Origin: Bacteroidota bacterium
GTDB lineage: Bacteria; Bacteroidota; Bacteroidia; Flavobacteriales; Flavobacteriaceae
Direction of reading: 5' to 3'
Length of the DNA stretch: 43,716 nt
NCBI GenBank assembly: GCA_023446155.1
Contig: JAEXIT010000014.1
Span: forward strand, 1 to 43,716
This document shows positions 33,302-41,204 of this stretch, piece after piece. The notes below the pieces were generated by a model, which was not told the origin of the DNA, did not search any database, and was given only the letters and a program-made list of their open reading frames with translations. The translations under genes were made by a program, and so were the position numbers. Positions within the stretch are counted from its first letter, which is position 1, and each line of letters opens with the position of its first letter.

Positions 33302-33580
33302 TCAGATCTCTATTATGATTTTGGGTTTGGTGGCCGTAACGCCATCTTCGGTTTGGGTTACGTCAATTTTTAACTGATTATTATACGGTATAATCGTTTC
33401 ATTACGGGTAATGAAATTGGAGGAGGGCTTTTGTGCCATGCTCAGGATAATATCGATATGATTTTTGGATGTTGCGCTATCGAAATAGTAGGTATAGCTG
33501 CAATTGTCCGGAAAAGTGATCAACAGATCAAACGAATTGTTTCCATTGTCACGTACTTCGTGTTTTTTTAGTAAGGCCAT
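33302..33580 (-). CDS. Unknown 92-residue protein between regulator and kinase genes
   Basis: No family is recognised. The protein is beta-rich and soluble, without signal peptide or membrane helix, and ends KPKIIIEI. It starts MALLKKHEVRDNGNNSFDLLI. It lies 12 bases after the response regulator and two bases before the kinase gene, so it is almost certainly co-expressed with both. It may link the kinase and the regulator or be a co-transcribed effector; neither is shown by the sequence. Confidence 0.7.
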   Translation of the reverse strand: MALLKKHEVRDNGNNSFDLLITFPDNCSYTYYFDSATSKNHIDIILSMAQKPSSNFITRNETIIPYNNQLKIDVTQTEDGVTATKPKIIIEI

Positions 33581-33592
33581 AGTGATGCTGAT

Positions 33593-34255
33593 TTATTGGT
33601 TAATCAAATTGTTACGGATAGCAAATTTTACAAGTCCTATGGTATTTTTTACATTCAGTTTTTTAATCAGGTTTTTGCGGTGTGTTTCAACGGTATTGGT
33701 GCTGATAAAAAGCGCCTCGCTGATTTCTTTGCCGCTATATTCTCTGGAAATTAGTTTTAAGATTTCAAGTTCCCGATCGGTTATCAGGAGTAATAGTTCA
33801 CTGTTGTCGATCGATTTGTCGTTGTTGATTCCGGTAAACGACAGGAATATTTTTTCCCGTATGGCTTTGGAATAGTATTCTTCGCCTTTGCTTACACAGG
33901 TTATGGCTTCTACAATGTTTTCACTGGCACATTGCTTGGTGAGGTAGCCTTTGGCGCCCAATTGGATGACTTCTTTGATCAGTTTTACGTCGTCATAACT
34001 CGATAAAACGATCACATGACAGGGAAAACCTTTCCGGGCAAACTCTTTTAAGACTTCAATGCCATCTTTACAAGGCATGTTAATATCGATAACCAGAACA
34101 TCTACCGACTGGGTATAGATTTTATCTAATAATTCGCTCCCGTTAAGGGAATAGCCAACGACCTCAAAATTCTTGTTTGTTTTTAAAACAGCAAGAATTC
34201 CTTCGATTAGCACCAAATGGTCATCGGCAAGGTGGATACGTATTTTATCATTCAT
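33593..34255 (-). CDS. NarL/FixJ-family response regulator
   Basis: The 220-residue regulator has a receiver domain with acidic pocket D11-D12, phospho-acceptor D57 (VIDINMP), switch serine in VLSSYDD and lysine in LTKQ. A LuxR-type helix-turn-helix follows in the last 65 residues (TDRELEILKLISREYSGKEI ... TVETHRKNL). The cognate kinase is the TPR histidine kinase two genes downstream. A -7 element at 34272-34279 starts the operon. Confidence 0.94.
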   Translation of the reverse strand: MNDKIRIHLADDHLVLIEGILAVLKTNKNFEVVGYSLNGSELLDKIYTQSVDVLVIDINMPCKDGIEVLKEFARKGFPCHVIVLSSYDDVKLIKEVIQLGAKGYLTKQCASENIVEAITCVSKGEEYYSKAIREKIFLSFTGINNDKSIDNSELLLLITDRELEILKLISREYSGKEISEALFISTNTVETHRKNLIKKLNVKNTIGLVKFAIRNNLINQ

Positions 34256-34271
34256 TGCTGTTAGTTTTACC

Positions 34272-34279
34272 CAAATTTA
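34272..34279 (-). promoter_or_regulatory. Promoter -7 element of the two-component operon
   Basis: TAAATTTG on the minus strand, an exact consensus match, 17 bases before the regulator ATG; this predicts a very short leader. No -33 TTG is seen. Confidence 0.5.
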
Positions 34280-34386
34280 CTATTAATTGTGTTATATTTT
34301 TGATTTATATTTAATTAATTGGGTTTGTATTTGTGAATAAACGATAAAAGGAGCGAAATAAACGATGATTGGTTTGTGGTTAAAAT

Positions 34387-34419
34387 AAAAAAACCGGATC
34401 AATACTGATCCGGTTTTTT
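34387..34419 (-). terminator. Terminator of the DUF4293 gene
   Basis: A 13-bp stem (AAAAAACCGGATC and GATCCGGTTTTTT, loop AATACT) with A and T runs for both strands; it lies 29 bases after the DUF4293 stop. Confidence 0.88.
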
Positions 34420-34447
34420 AACGCACTAATAAACTAAGATGATAGGT

Positions 34448-34858
34448 TTATCGTAATCGATCTACAGATTTTACAAGATCTTCATCCTTCTTGATGGCTT
34501 TATTGGCTAAGACCAAAAAAACGATAGAAACAATAGGAAGAAACATCCCAATACCTTTCTCAGAAACGTGTGTTTCTCCAGATAAATTTAGTGAGCGATA
34601 CACAAATAATCCTAGTAATATAACGTTTAATATCATATTCAACCGGTTCATTACAAACTGGTTTTGTCTGTTTTTATAACTAAAGATACTCACCAACGAA
34701 AGTGTTGTGCTTAAACCGAAAAGGGATGCATAAACCAGATTGGTCATGAAAAATACTTTTTCACCGGCAGGATTTGTCCAAAGCGGAAAAACAAAAGGTA
34801 GTATTCCCGAGAAGACAAAAGCGATAAAAAGGTATACGGTTTGAATTCGTTGTAACAT
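34448..34858 (-). CDS. DUF4293 integral membrane protein
   Basis: The 136-residue protein has four hydrophobic segments (about 7-27, 39-60, 73-92 and 104-122) and the N-terminal MLQRIQTVYLF of DUF4293, a Bacteroidota-specific family of unknown function. It lies divergently next to rho, an arrangement that I recall as common in Flavobacteria. Its own -7 element is at 34879-34886. Confidence 0.88.
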   Translation of the reverse strand: MLQRIQTVYLFIAFVFSGILPFVFPLWTNPAGEKVFFMTNLVYASLFGLSTTLSLVSIFSYKNRQNQFVMNRLNMILNVILLGLFVYRSLNLSGETHVSEKGIGMFLPIVSIVFLVLANKAIKKDEDLVKSVDRLR

Positions 34859-34878
34859 TGTGATCTGAAATTGTTGAG

Positions 34879-34886
34879 CAAAAATA
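34879..34886 (-). promoter_or_regulatory. Promoter -7 element of the DUF4293 gene
   Basis: TATTTTTG on the minus strand matches the consensus, 20 bases before the start codon. Confidence 0.5.
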
Positions 34887-34947
34887 GCATTTCTTTTTTA
34901 AAAAAATAGGATACGAAACAAAATAAATTCGTATTATTGCATAGTCA

Positions 34948-34973
34948 AACCGTAAGTACTTCATTTTACGGTT
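34948..34973 (+). other. Hairpin upstream of rho
   Basis: Arms AACCGTAA and TTACGGTT pair perfectly around a ten-base loop, about 75 bases before the rho ATG. There is no T run after it. It could be an operator or leader hairpin in rho autoregulation. Confidence 0.35.
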
Positions 34974-35045
34974 CTTTCATTTCACAAAAATATTACTACC
35001 CAAATTTAGATCTACATTACATTTAATTTAACTAGAAAACGATTC

Positions 35046-36797
35046 ATGTTTGATATTTCTGTATTAAAAGAAATGAAGCTTACTGAGCTTCAAGAGATTG
35101 CGAAGATTGCTAAGATTAATAAGTATCGAAACCTAAAGAAAGACGAATTAATTTATCAGATTCTAGATCATCAGGCAACAAATCCGGAAGTTGTAAAACC
35201 GGCTTTAAAAGAAGAAACGCCTGCGGCAGAGGGTAAGGTTAAAAGAGCAAGAATAGCAAAACCACAAAGAGAGGTTAAAAAAGAAAATAATCCGATTCCC
35301 GTTGCTACTAAAGAGACGACCAATGTAAAGGCAGATGCAGCAAATGCAGCCCCGAAAGAAACAGTAGCGAACCCTTCAGAGAAAAACAAAGAAAAAGCAA
35401 GTCCGGAGGCTACAGAACCAAAAAAGGAGAACGGCTTTACTAAGAAAAAAGAATTCCAGCAAAAACAGCGCTTTACCAAAGATAATAATTCCAAAACGCC
35501 AGCGCAACCACAGGCAAACGCATCCCAACAGCAATCCCGCCAGCAAAATCAGGAAGAAACCCCGTCAGAGGGTGTATCCGAAAAACCACAAGCCAATACC
35601 AATACAGGTAATCCCCAAAATCAGAATACCAATCCCAATCAGAAAAACAAAAAACAAAATTTCAGAGAACCGGATTATGAGTTCGACGGAATTATAGAAA
35701 GTGAAGGGGTATTGGAAATGATGCCGGACGGATATGGTTTTTTACGTTCTTCGGATTATAATTATCTGGCTTCTCCGGATGATATCTACCTGTCGCAATC
35801 CCAGATTCGTCTGTTTGGATTAAAAACAGGAGATACGGTAAAAGGAGTGGTGCGTCCGCCGAAAGAAGGGGAGAAATATTTTCCTTTGGTACGTGTGTTA
35901 AAGATCAACGGACATGATCCTCAGGTGGTTCGTGACCGTGTTTCTTTTGAGCATTTGACGCCTTTGTTCCCGGAAGAAAAATTCAAACTGGCCGAAAAGC
36001 AAAGTACGATTTCAACGCGAATTATCGACTTGTTTTCGCCAATCGGAAAAGGACAACGGGGTATGATCGTGGCACAACCTAAAACGGGTAAGACCATGCT
36101 TTTAAAAGATATTGCCAATACCATTGCAGCCAATCACCCGGAGGTGTATCTGATAGTATTGTTAATTGACGAACGACCGGAAGAGGTGACCGATATGCAG
36201 CGAAGTGTACGCGGAGAGGTGATTGCGTCGACTTTTGATGAGCCGGCAGAACGCCACGTGAAAGTTGCTAATATTGTATTGGAAAAGGCAAAACGTCTGG
36301 TAGAATGCGGGCACGATGTGGTGATCCTTTTGGATTCGATTACACGTCTGGCGCGTGCCTACAATACCGTACAGCCGGCATCAGGTAAGGTGTTGAGTGG
36401 TGGTGTTGATGCGAATGCGTTACAGAAGCCAAAACGTTTCTTTGGAGCGGCCCGTAATATCGAAAACGGAGGTTCTTTGAGTATTATTGCTACGGCATTA
36501 ACCGAAACCGGTTCGAAAATGGACGAAGTGATCTTCGAAGAGTTTAAAGGTACTGGTAATATGGAGCTTCAATTGGATCGAAAAATTGCAAACAAACGTA
36601 TTTTCCCGGCTATCGATTTAACATCGTCCAGTACGCGTCGTGATGACTTGTTATTGGATGAAGGAACGATTCAGCGTATGTGGATTATGCGTAAATATCT
36701 GGCGGATATGAACCCGGTAGAAGCAATGGACTTTATCAACGATCGCTTTAAGAAAACCCGAAATAACGAAGAATTCCTGATTTCGATGAATGACTAA
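35046..36797 (+). CDS. rho: Transcription termination factor Rho with disordered insertion
   Basis: Rho is the hexameric RNA-dependent ATPase that ends transcription. The 583-residue protein has an N-terminal SAP-like helical domain (1-42), then about 165 residues of low-complexity, Gln/Asn/Lys/Glu-rich sequence (44-208), then the RNA-binding OB fold with RNP1-like PDGYGFLR (227-234), and the ATPase with Walker A PKTGKT (345-350), Walker B ILLDSITRLARAY and Q-loop KPKRFFGAARN. Without the insertion it would have the usual 420 residues. Long insertions are known in Bacteroidota Rho; that of Bacteroides thetaiotaomicron is reported to drive condensate formation. Confidence 0.97.
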   Translation: MFDISVLKEMKLTELQEIAKIAKINKYRNLKKDELIYQILDHQATNPEVVKPALKEETPAAEGKVKRARIAKPQREVKKENNPIPVATKETTNVKADAANAAPKETVANPSEKNKEKASPEATEPKKENGFTKKKEFQQKQRFTKDNNSKTPAQPQANASQQQSRQQNQEETPSEGVSEKPQANTNTGNPQNQNTNPNQKNKKQNFREPDYEFDGIIESEGVLEMMPDGYGFLRSSDYNYLASPDDIYLSQSQIRLFGLKTGDTVKGVVRPPKEGEKYFPLVRVLKINGHDPQVVRDRVSFEHLTPLFPEEKFKLAEKQSTISTRIIDLFSPIGKGQRGMIVAQPKTGKTMLLKDIANTIAANHPEVYLIVLLIDERPEEVTDMQRSVRGEVIASTFDEPAERHVKVANIVLEKAKRLVECGHDVVILLDSITRLARAYNTVQPASGKVLSGGVDANALQKPKRFFGAARNIENGGSLSIIATALTETGSKMDEVIFEEFKGTGNMELQLDRKIANKRIFPAIDLTSSSTRRDDLLLDEGTIQRMWIMRKYLADMNPVEAMDFINDRFKKTRNNEEFLISMND

Positions 36798-36816
36798 CGA
36801 ACAGGGTGTTAAATAT

Positions 36817-36854
36817 AAAAAAAGGCTGCTTCCAATTGGAAGCAGCCTTTTTTT
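36817..36854 (+). terminator. Terminator after rho
   Basis: A perfect 17-bp stem (seven A, GGCTGCTTCC, loop AATT, mirror half, seven T) lies 19 bases after rho and works on both strands, so it may also serve the converging lgt gene. Confidence 0.95.
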
Positions 36855-36887
36855 AAACCTGACAGGTTTTTAAAACCTGTCAGGTTT
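36855..36887. repeat. Palindromic CCTGACAGG-family repeat, copy 2
   Basis: A perfect 16-bp palindrome (AAACCTGACAGGTTTT, one T, and its complement). It directly abuts the rho terminator and covers two of three bases of the lgt stop codon. It shares its core with 22006-22040. Confidence 0.8.
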
Positions 36888-37815
36888 AAATCGTATCTTG
36901 TTTTTTAGCGCGAATCAGCAGAATTAGTCCTACAATGATAAATGGAATACTTAACCACTGACCGGTTGAGAACAGTCCTAATTCGTTTTCGAAACCACCT
37001 TGGCTTTCTTTTACGTATTCTACGATAAAACGTACCGTCCAAAGTAATACCAAGAACAAACCGAACAGGAAGCCTAACTTCTCCCGTACGTTTGTTTTCC
37101 AGTATAGGAAGAACAAGATCAGGAATACAAAAATATAGCCGAATGCTTCGTATAACTGTGCCGGGTGTTTTGGGATTACATTTTCCAAAAGCGGCGCAAA
37201 TTGTGGATTGCTCTCGATGGCTTTATACGCTTCGGTGGCATTGTTAATATTGGTCAATCGCATGGCTTCGCCCGGAGTATATTTGTCCTGAATAAAACGG
37301 ATTCCCATAGAGGAAGCGGTTTCGTGACCTACGATTTCGGAATTGAAAAAGTTACCCAAACGAACAAAAATACCACCACAGGTAACCGGAATGATAATAC
37401 GGTCTAAAATCCATAGTATTGGTTTGTGGATGATTTTTTTGCTATAGTAGTACATCACCAAGATGATGGCAATTGCAGCACCGTGGCTGGCCAATCCGGC
37501 GAATCCGGTGAATTCGAAATGCGGTTCAAAACGGAACGGTAATAAAATCTCCAGTTTGTGGTCTTTAAAATAATCCCAGTCGTAGAAAAATACATGTCCT
37601 AGTCGGGCGCCAATTAAAGTAGCGAATACGGTATAAATAAAAAGAGAATCCAGTTTTTCAATTGGAATGTTTTCTCTTTCGTAGATGTGTTTCATAATAT
37701 ACCATCCTAATCCAAAGGCGATTACAAACATCAAGCTGTAATAGCGAACGGTAAAAAAGCCTAAATCAATTCCGTGTGAAGGATTCCAGACGAATTGTAA
37801 AGCGTGTGTCATCAT
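36886..37815 (-). CDS. lgt: Prolipoprotein diacylglyceryl transferase
   Basis: Lgt attaches diacylglycerol from phosphatidylglycerol to the lipobox cysteine, the first step of lipoprotein maturation in the inner membrane. The 309-residue protein has about seven hydrophobic helices, the HGAAIA segment (H111) and the family signature VRLGNFFNSEIVG with R152, N155, N158 and E160. It is longer than the common 260-290 residues because of an insertion of about 40 after the signature. The lipoproteins in this window (16438-17622 and 25442-26083) are plausible substrates. It ends inside a palindromic repeat. Confidence 0.95.
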   Translation of the reverse strand: MMTHALQFVWNPSHGIDLGFFTVRYYSLMFVIAFGLGWYIMKHIYERENIPIEKLDSLFIYTVFATLIGARLGHVFFYDWDYFKDHKLEILLPFRFEPHFEFTGFAGLASHGAAIAIILVMYYYSKKIIHKPILWILDRIIIPVTCGGIFVRLGNFFNSEIVGHETASSMGIRFIQDKYTPGEAMRLTNINNATEAYKAIESNPQFAPLLENVIPKHPAQLYEAFGYIFVFLILFFLYWKTNVREKLGFLFGLFLVLLWTVRFIVEYVKESQGGFENELGLFSTGQWLSIPFIIVGLILLIRAKKQDTI

Positions 37816-37897
37816 AGTATTAAGTGCTTATATTTTGGTAAAAATAGAGAAATGTGAGCGAACCGTACTCATATTTAAGGGAAATTTAAAGATTAAA

Positions 37898-38125
37898 TCA
37901 CGGAACGGGATCATAACCTTTTCCGCCCCAGGGGTTGCAACTGATGATTCTTTTTGCCGCCAGCCAGCTTCCTTTAAAGAGCCCGTGTTTTTGTAAGGCT
38001 TCAAGGGAATACTGCGAGCAGGTTGGAGAATAACGACAAACCGAAGGGGTGAAAGGGGAGATCGCCACCTGGTAAAAACGGATAATCCAGATAAAAGGGG
38101 TGATGAGTATTTTACGAATGGTCAT
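37898..38125 (-). CDS. yidD: Membrane protein insertion efficiency factor YidD
   Basis: The 75-residue protein assists YidC-dependent membrane insertion. It has the amphipathic N-terminal helix IWIIRFYQVAISPF and the cysteine motifs CRYSPTCSQYSLEAL and CNPWGGKGYDPVP that define the family. Elsewhere yidD usually lies with rnpA and yidC; here it is between lgt and cysS, as in many Bacteroidota. Confidence 0.96.
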   Translation of the reverse strand: MTIRKILITPFIWIIRFYQVAISPFTPSVCRYSPTCSQYSLEALQKHGLFKGSWLAAKRIISCNPWGGKGYDPVP

Positions 38126-38139
38126 GGATGTTTAAAATA

Positions 38140-38170
38140 AAAATGATGAAGTGGGAGGCTTCATCATTTT
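38140..38170 (-). terminator. Terminator of cysS
   Basis: A 12-bp stem (AAAATGATGAAG, loop TGGGAGG, CTTCATCATTTT) lies 11 bases after the cysS stop. Confidence 0.85.
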
Positions 38171-38181
38171 GGTTGTATATT

Positions 38182-39663
38182 TTAGTTTAAGGAGAAGGAA
38201 GTGCCTTCTTTTCCGTCTTTTAATTGAATGCCTAAGGCGATTAACTGATCCCGGATCTGATCGGATAGTGCAAAGTTTTTGTTCGCCCGGGCTTCGTTTC
38301 GCATGCCGATTAACATGTTGATCACGCCTTCCAGTTTTCCGTTTTCGGCATCATCTGCTTTTTCATTTTTCAGACCTAAAACGTCAAAAACAAAGGCTTT
38401 TATTACTTTTTTAAACTGCTCCAGATCGGTTGCATTTAAGCGTTCTTTATTGTCTTTTAATAAATTGATATAACGAACGGCTTCGAACAGCTGTGCGATT
38501 AGAATCGGACTGTTAAAATCGTCGTTCATAGCGTCGTAGCATGCCTGTTTCCAACTATTGATGTCTAAAGTGGAAGTCGCTTCCGGTTGGATGTTGTTCA
38601 ATGTATCGATCGCTTCCATTAATCGGTTGAAACCTTTTTCAGAAGCCAATATTGCTTCGTCCGAAAAATCAAGGATGCTTCTGTAATGTGCTTGTAGGAT
38701 AAAGAAACGGGCTACGGCTGGTGAAAAAGCTTTGCTTAAAATTGTGTTTTCACCTGAAAACAACTCTCTTGGAAGAATGTTGTTTCCGGTTGATTTTGCC
38801 ATTTTTTTACCGTTTAAGGTTAACATGTTGGCGTGCATCCAGTAATTTACCGGCGAATGACCGGTACAGGCTTCGTTTTGAGCAATTTCACATTCGTGGT
38901 GCGGGAATTTTAAATCCATTCCACCACCGTGGATGTCGAATTTTTCGCCCAGATATTTCGTGCTCATTGCAGTACATTCCAAATGCCATCCCGGAAATCC
39001 GTCGCCCCATGGTGATGGCCAACGCATAATGTGTTGCGGCTCGGCATTTTTCCATAACGCGAAATCCTGTGGATTCTTTTTGTCCGACTGACCATCCAGA
39101 TCACGGGTGTTGGCAATCATATCGTCGATATTACGGCCGCTTAATATTCCGTAGTGGTGCGATTCGTTGAATTTAACCACATCGAAATAAACGGAACCGT
39201 TTACCTCGTAAGCAAAACCATTATCGATAATCTGTTTGATGATTTCAATCTGTTCGATGATATGCCCGGTAGCAGTTGGTTCGATACTGGGTGCTAAATT
39301 GTTGAAAAGCTCCAGAATCTGATGGAAATCCACTGTGTATTTCTGAACAACTTCCATCGGCTCGATTTGGTCGATACGTGCTTTTTTGGCGATTTTGTCT
39401 TCACCGTCATCTTCATCGTCAACTAAATGTCCGACATCGGTAATATTACGTACATAGCGAACTTTAAAACCAAGATGTTTTAAATAACGATAGATCAGAT
39501 CAAAAGAGATAAAAGTTCTACAATTTCCCAAATGCACATTACTGTAAACCGTTGGTCCACAAACATACATTCCGACATTTCCCTCGTGTATAGGAGTGAA
39601 AAGTTCTTTTTCTCCGGAAAGAGAATTGTAAATCTTCAAATTCTGATTTTGAAATAATTGCAT
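38182..39663 (-). CDS. cysS: Cysteinyl-tRNA synthetase
   Basis: CysRS charges tRNA-Cys in the cytoplasm. The 493-residue class I enzyme has the N-terminal zinc cysteine C35 in YVCGPTVY, the HIGH-type motif HLGN (44-47), further zinc ligands in HLECTAMS and HHECE, and the KMSKS-type loop KMAKSTGNN. The DALR-like C-terminal domain is present. The frame starts MQLFQNQNLKIYNS, normal for the family. It is upstream of yidD on the same strand but separated by a terminator. Confidence 0.97.
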   Translation of the reverse strand: MQLFQNQNLKIYNSLSGEKELFTPIHEGNVGMYVCGPTVYSNVHLGNCRTFISFDLIYRYLKHLGFKVRYVRNITDVGHLVDDEDDGEDKIAKKARIDQIEPMEVVQKYTVDFHQILELFNNLAPSIEPTATGHIIEQIEIIKQIIDNGFAYEVNGSVYFDVVKFNESHHYGILSGRNIDDMIANTRDLDGQSDKKNPQDFALWKNAEPQHIMRWPSPWGDGFPGWHLECTAMSTKYLGEKFDIHGGGMDLKFPHHECEIAQNEACTGHSPVNYWMHANMLTLNGKKMAKSTGNNILPRELFSGENTILSKAFSPAVARFFILQAHYRSILDFSDEAILASEKGFNRLMEAIDTLNNIQPEATSTLDINSWKQACYDAMNDDFNSPILIAQLFEAVRYINLLKDNKERLNATDLEQFKKVIKAFVFDVLGLKNEKADDAENGKLEGVINMLIGMRNEARANKNFALSDQIRDQLIALGIQLKDGKEGTSFSLN

Positions 39664-39709
39664 CGTATACTATTTGTTGTTTGGTTATTTAATTGTCTAA
39701 AATAAGAAA

Positions 39710-40381
39710 TTAAAATTGAGTGTCCAGTTTAATATAGTCCAAAAACTCGCGGCGTACCTTGTCTTCTTTGAATTTTCCGCCAAATTCGGCAGTAACGGTA
39801 CTGCTTTCGATATCGCGGATTCCACGTGAATTCACACACAGGTGTTTGGCATCGATAACACAGGCTACATCCTGAGTGTTAAGTACGCGCTGTAATTCCT
39901 GTACAATCTGAATTGTTAAACGTTCCTGAACCTGTGGTCTTTTGGCGTAGAAATCGACGATACGGTTCATTTTGGATAATCCCACTACGGTACCGTTGGA
40001 AATATAAGCCACATGAGCGCGCCCTACGATAGGTAATAAGTGGTGTTCGCAAGTTGAATAAACGGTGATGTTTTTTTCAACCAGCATTTCGCCGTATTTG
40101 TATTTGTTGTCGAAAGTAGAAGATCCCGGTTTTTTAGCGGGATTCAATCCACCGAAAATTTCTTTAACAAACATTTTAGCAACACGGTTGGGTGTTCCCT
40201 TTAGGCTGTCGTCGGTTAAGTCTAGTCCTAAAGTGTTTAAGATACTTTCAACGTCTTTTTTGATAGCATTTATTTTTTCTTCATCGGATATGTCAAAAGC
40301 ATCAGGACGTAATGGTGTTTCAGCGCTTGAAGCGATGTGATTGTCACCCATTTCGTCGTGCAAATCATCATTATGGATCAT
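39710..40381 (-). CDS. folE: GTP cyclohydrolase I
   Basis: FolE converts GTP to dihydroneopterin triphosphate, the first step of folate synthesis. The 223-residue protein has the zinc and catalytic motif CEHHLLPIVGRAHVAYI and the second zinc cysteine in KHLCVNSRGI. Its N-terminal 40 residues are acidic and poorly conserved, so translation could start a little later, but the first ATG has a good promoter upstream. It is followed closely by cysS on the same strand. Confidence 0.96.
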   Translation of the reverse strand: MIHNDDLHDEMGDNHIASSAETPLRPDAFDISDEEKINAIKKDVESILNTLGLDLTDDSLKGTPNRVAKMFVKEIFGGLNPAKKPGSSTFDNKYKYGEMLVEKNITVYSTCEHHLLPIVGRAHVAYISNGTVVGLSKMNRIVDFYAKRPQVQERLTIQIVQELQRVLNTQDVACVIDAKHLCVNSRGIRDIESSTVTAEFGGKFKEDKVRREFLDYIKLDTQF

Positions 40382-40413
40382 TAGGTAGAAGTTTAGTGTA
40401 AAAAAATTAGCTG

Positions 40414-40421
40414 CAAAGATA
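40414..40421 (-). promoter_or_regulatory. folE promoter -7 element
   Basis: TATCTTTG on the minus strand matches the consensus, 33 bases before the folE start codon. No clear -33 element. Confidence 0.5.
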
Positions 40422-40498
40422 ACTAATAAACTTGATTTTGTATTCGGATTCCTACTGTAAATTGTGTTTTATATGTGTTAATCATTTGATAAAATAAA

Positions 40499-40527
40499 AA
40501 AAGGTTAAGCAAAACGCTTAACCTTTT
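40499..40527 (-). terminator. Terminator of the small secreted protein gene
   Basis: A 12-bp stem (AAAAGGTTAAGC, loop AAAAC, GCTTAACCTTTT) lies 22 bases after the stop on the minus strand, with the U tail supplied by the A run on the plus strand. Confidence 0.85.
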
Positions 40528-40548
40528 ATGAGAAATAGTTTTTGAGAA

Positions 40549-40995
40549 CTATTGTTGGTTTTTGCAAGAACCGTCTTTTTTTAAGAAAGTGGTACAATAA
40601 TCACTCCAAGAATAGCACATCCATTCGGAAGTTGTACCTCTGCTATCGATAACTCTCCAACGGAACCATTTTGATGATAATAAACTCAAGGTTAGGGGAG
40701 ATGTAAAAGTGTAATCGTTGTTTGATCTGGTGAAATTGCTCGCATACTGGCTATCGTTTGATTTGAAGAATACGGGTTTTTCCAAATATTCGGATGGGTT
40801 GATTCCACAGGCATTGTTTTGTACTTCAATAGTGTATCCTTGAGATAAATCCTGTGTGGTAGTAACCTTTAGTATCGCGTTAGAATCGGAACTTACGGAA
40901 GTCAGCGTAAAAGGCGACTTTGCGTTTTGAGCCGATAAAGAGGTAATGAATAATAGAAATAATCCTATAATACTTTTTGAATAAAATTGTTTCAT
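40549..40995 (-). CDS. Small secreted protein of unknown function
   Basis: The 148-residue protein has a signal peptide (cleavage near SLSAQ-N at 23) and a beta-rich mature part with an extracellular look (Thr, Ser and Asn rich; four cysteines, C63 and three in the last 30 residues). The tryptophan-rich KWFRWRVIDSRGTTSEW recalls a fibronectin III-like strand pair. No T9SS domain is present. It is monocistronic with a reasonable promoter at 41023-41054. No family is recognised. Confidence 0.7.
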   Translation of the reverse strand: MKQFYSKSIIGLFLLFITSLSAQNAKSPFTLTSVSSDSNAILKVTTTQDLSQGYTIEVQNNACGINPSEYLEKPVFFKSNDSQYASNFTRSNNDYTFTSPLTLSLLSSKWFRWRVIDSRGTTSEWMCYSWSDYCTTFLKKDGSCKNQQ

Positions 40996-41022
40996 AATGA
41001 AATTTCAGGTTGGTTAAGATTG

Positions 41023-41054
41023 TAAAACTATAAAAAAAAACGAATAATTATCAA
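41023..41054 (-). promoter_or_regulatory. Promoter of the small secreted protein gene
   Basis: TTG (41052-41054) and TAGTTTTA (41023-41030, seven of eight consensus positions except the last base) on the minus strand, 21 bases apart. Confidence 0.4.
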
Positions 41055-41204
41055 CGTAGTAGAATTATTTAACTAGATGTCGTCTTTTTGTTATGGTATT
41101 TTATGTGAAATGTTAATTTTTAGGGTTGAACTTATTTTTTACGCAAATAAAGTTAATTGTTTCTTAATTTTATGTAAATTTCGCGTTCCAAAAAACTAAT
41201 TATA

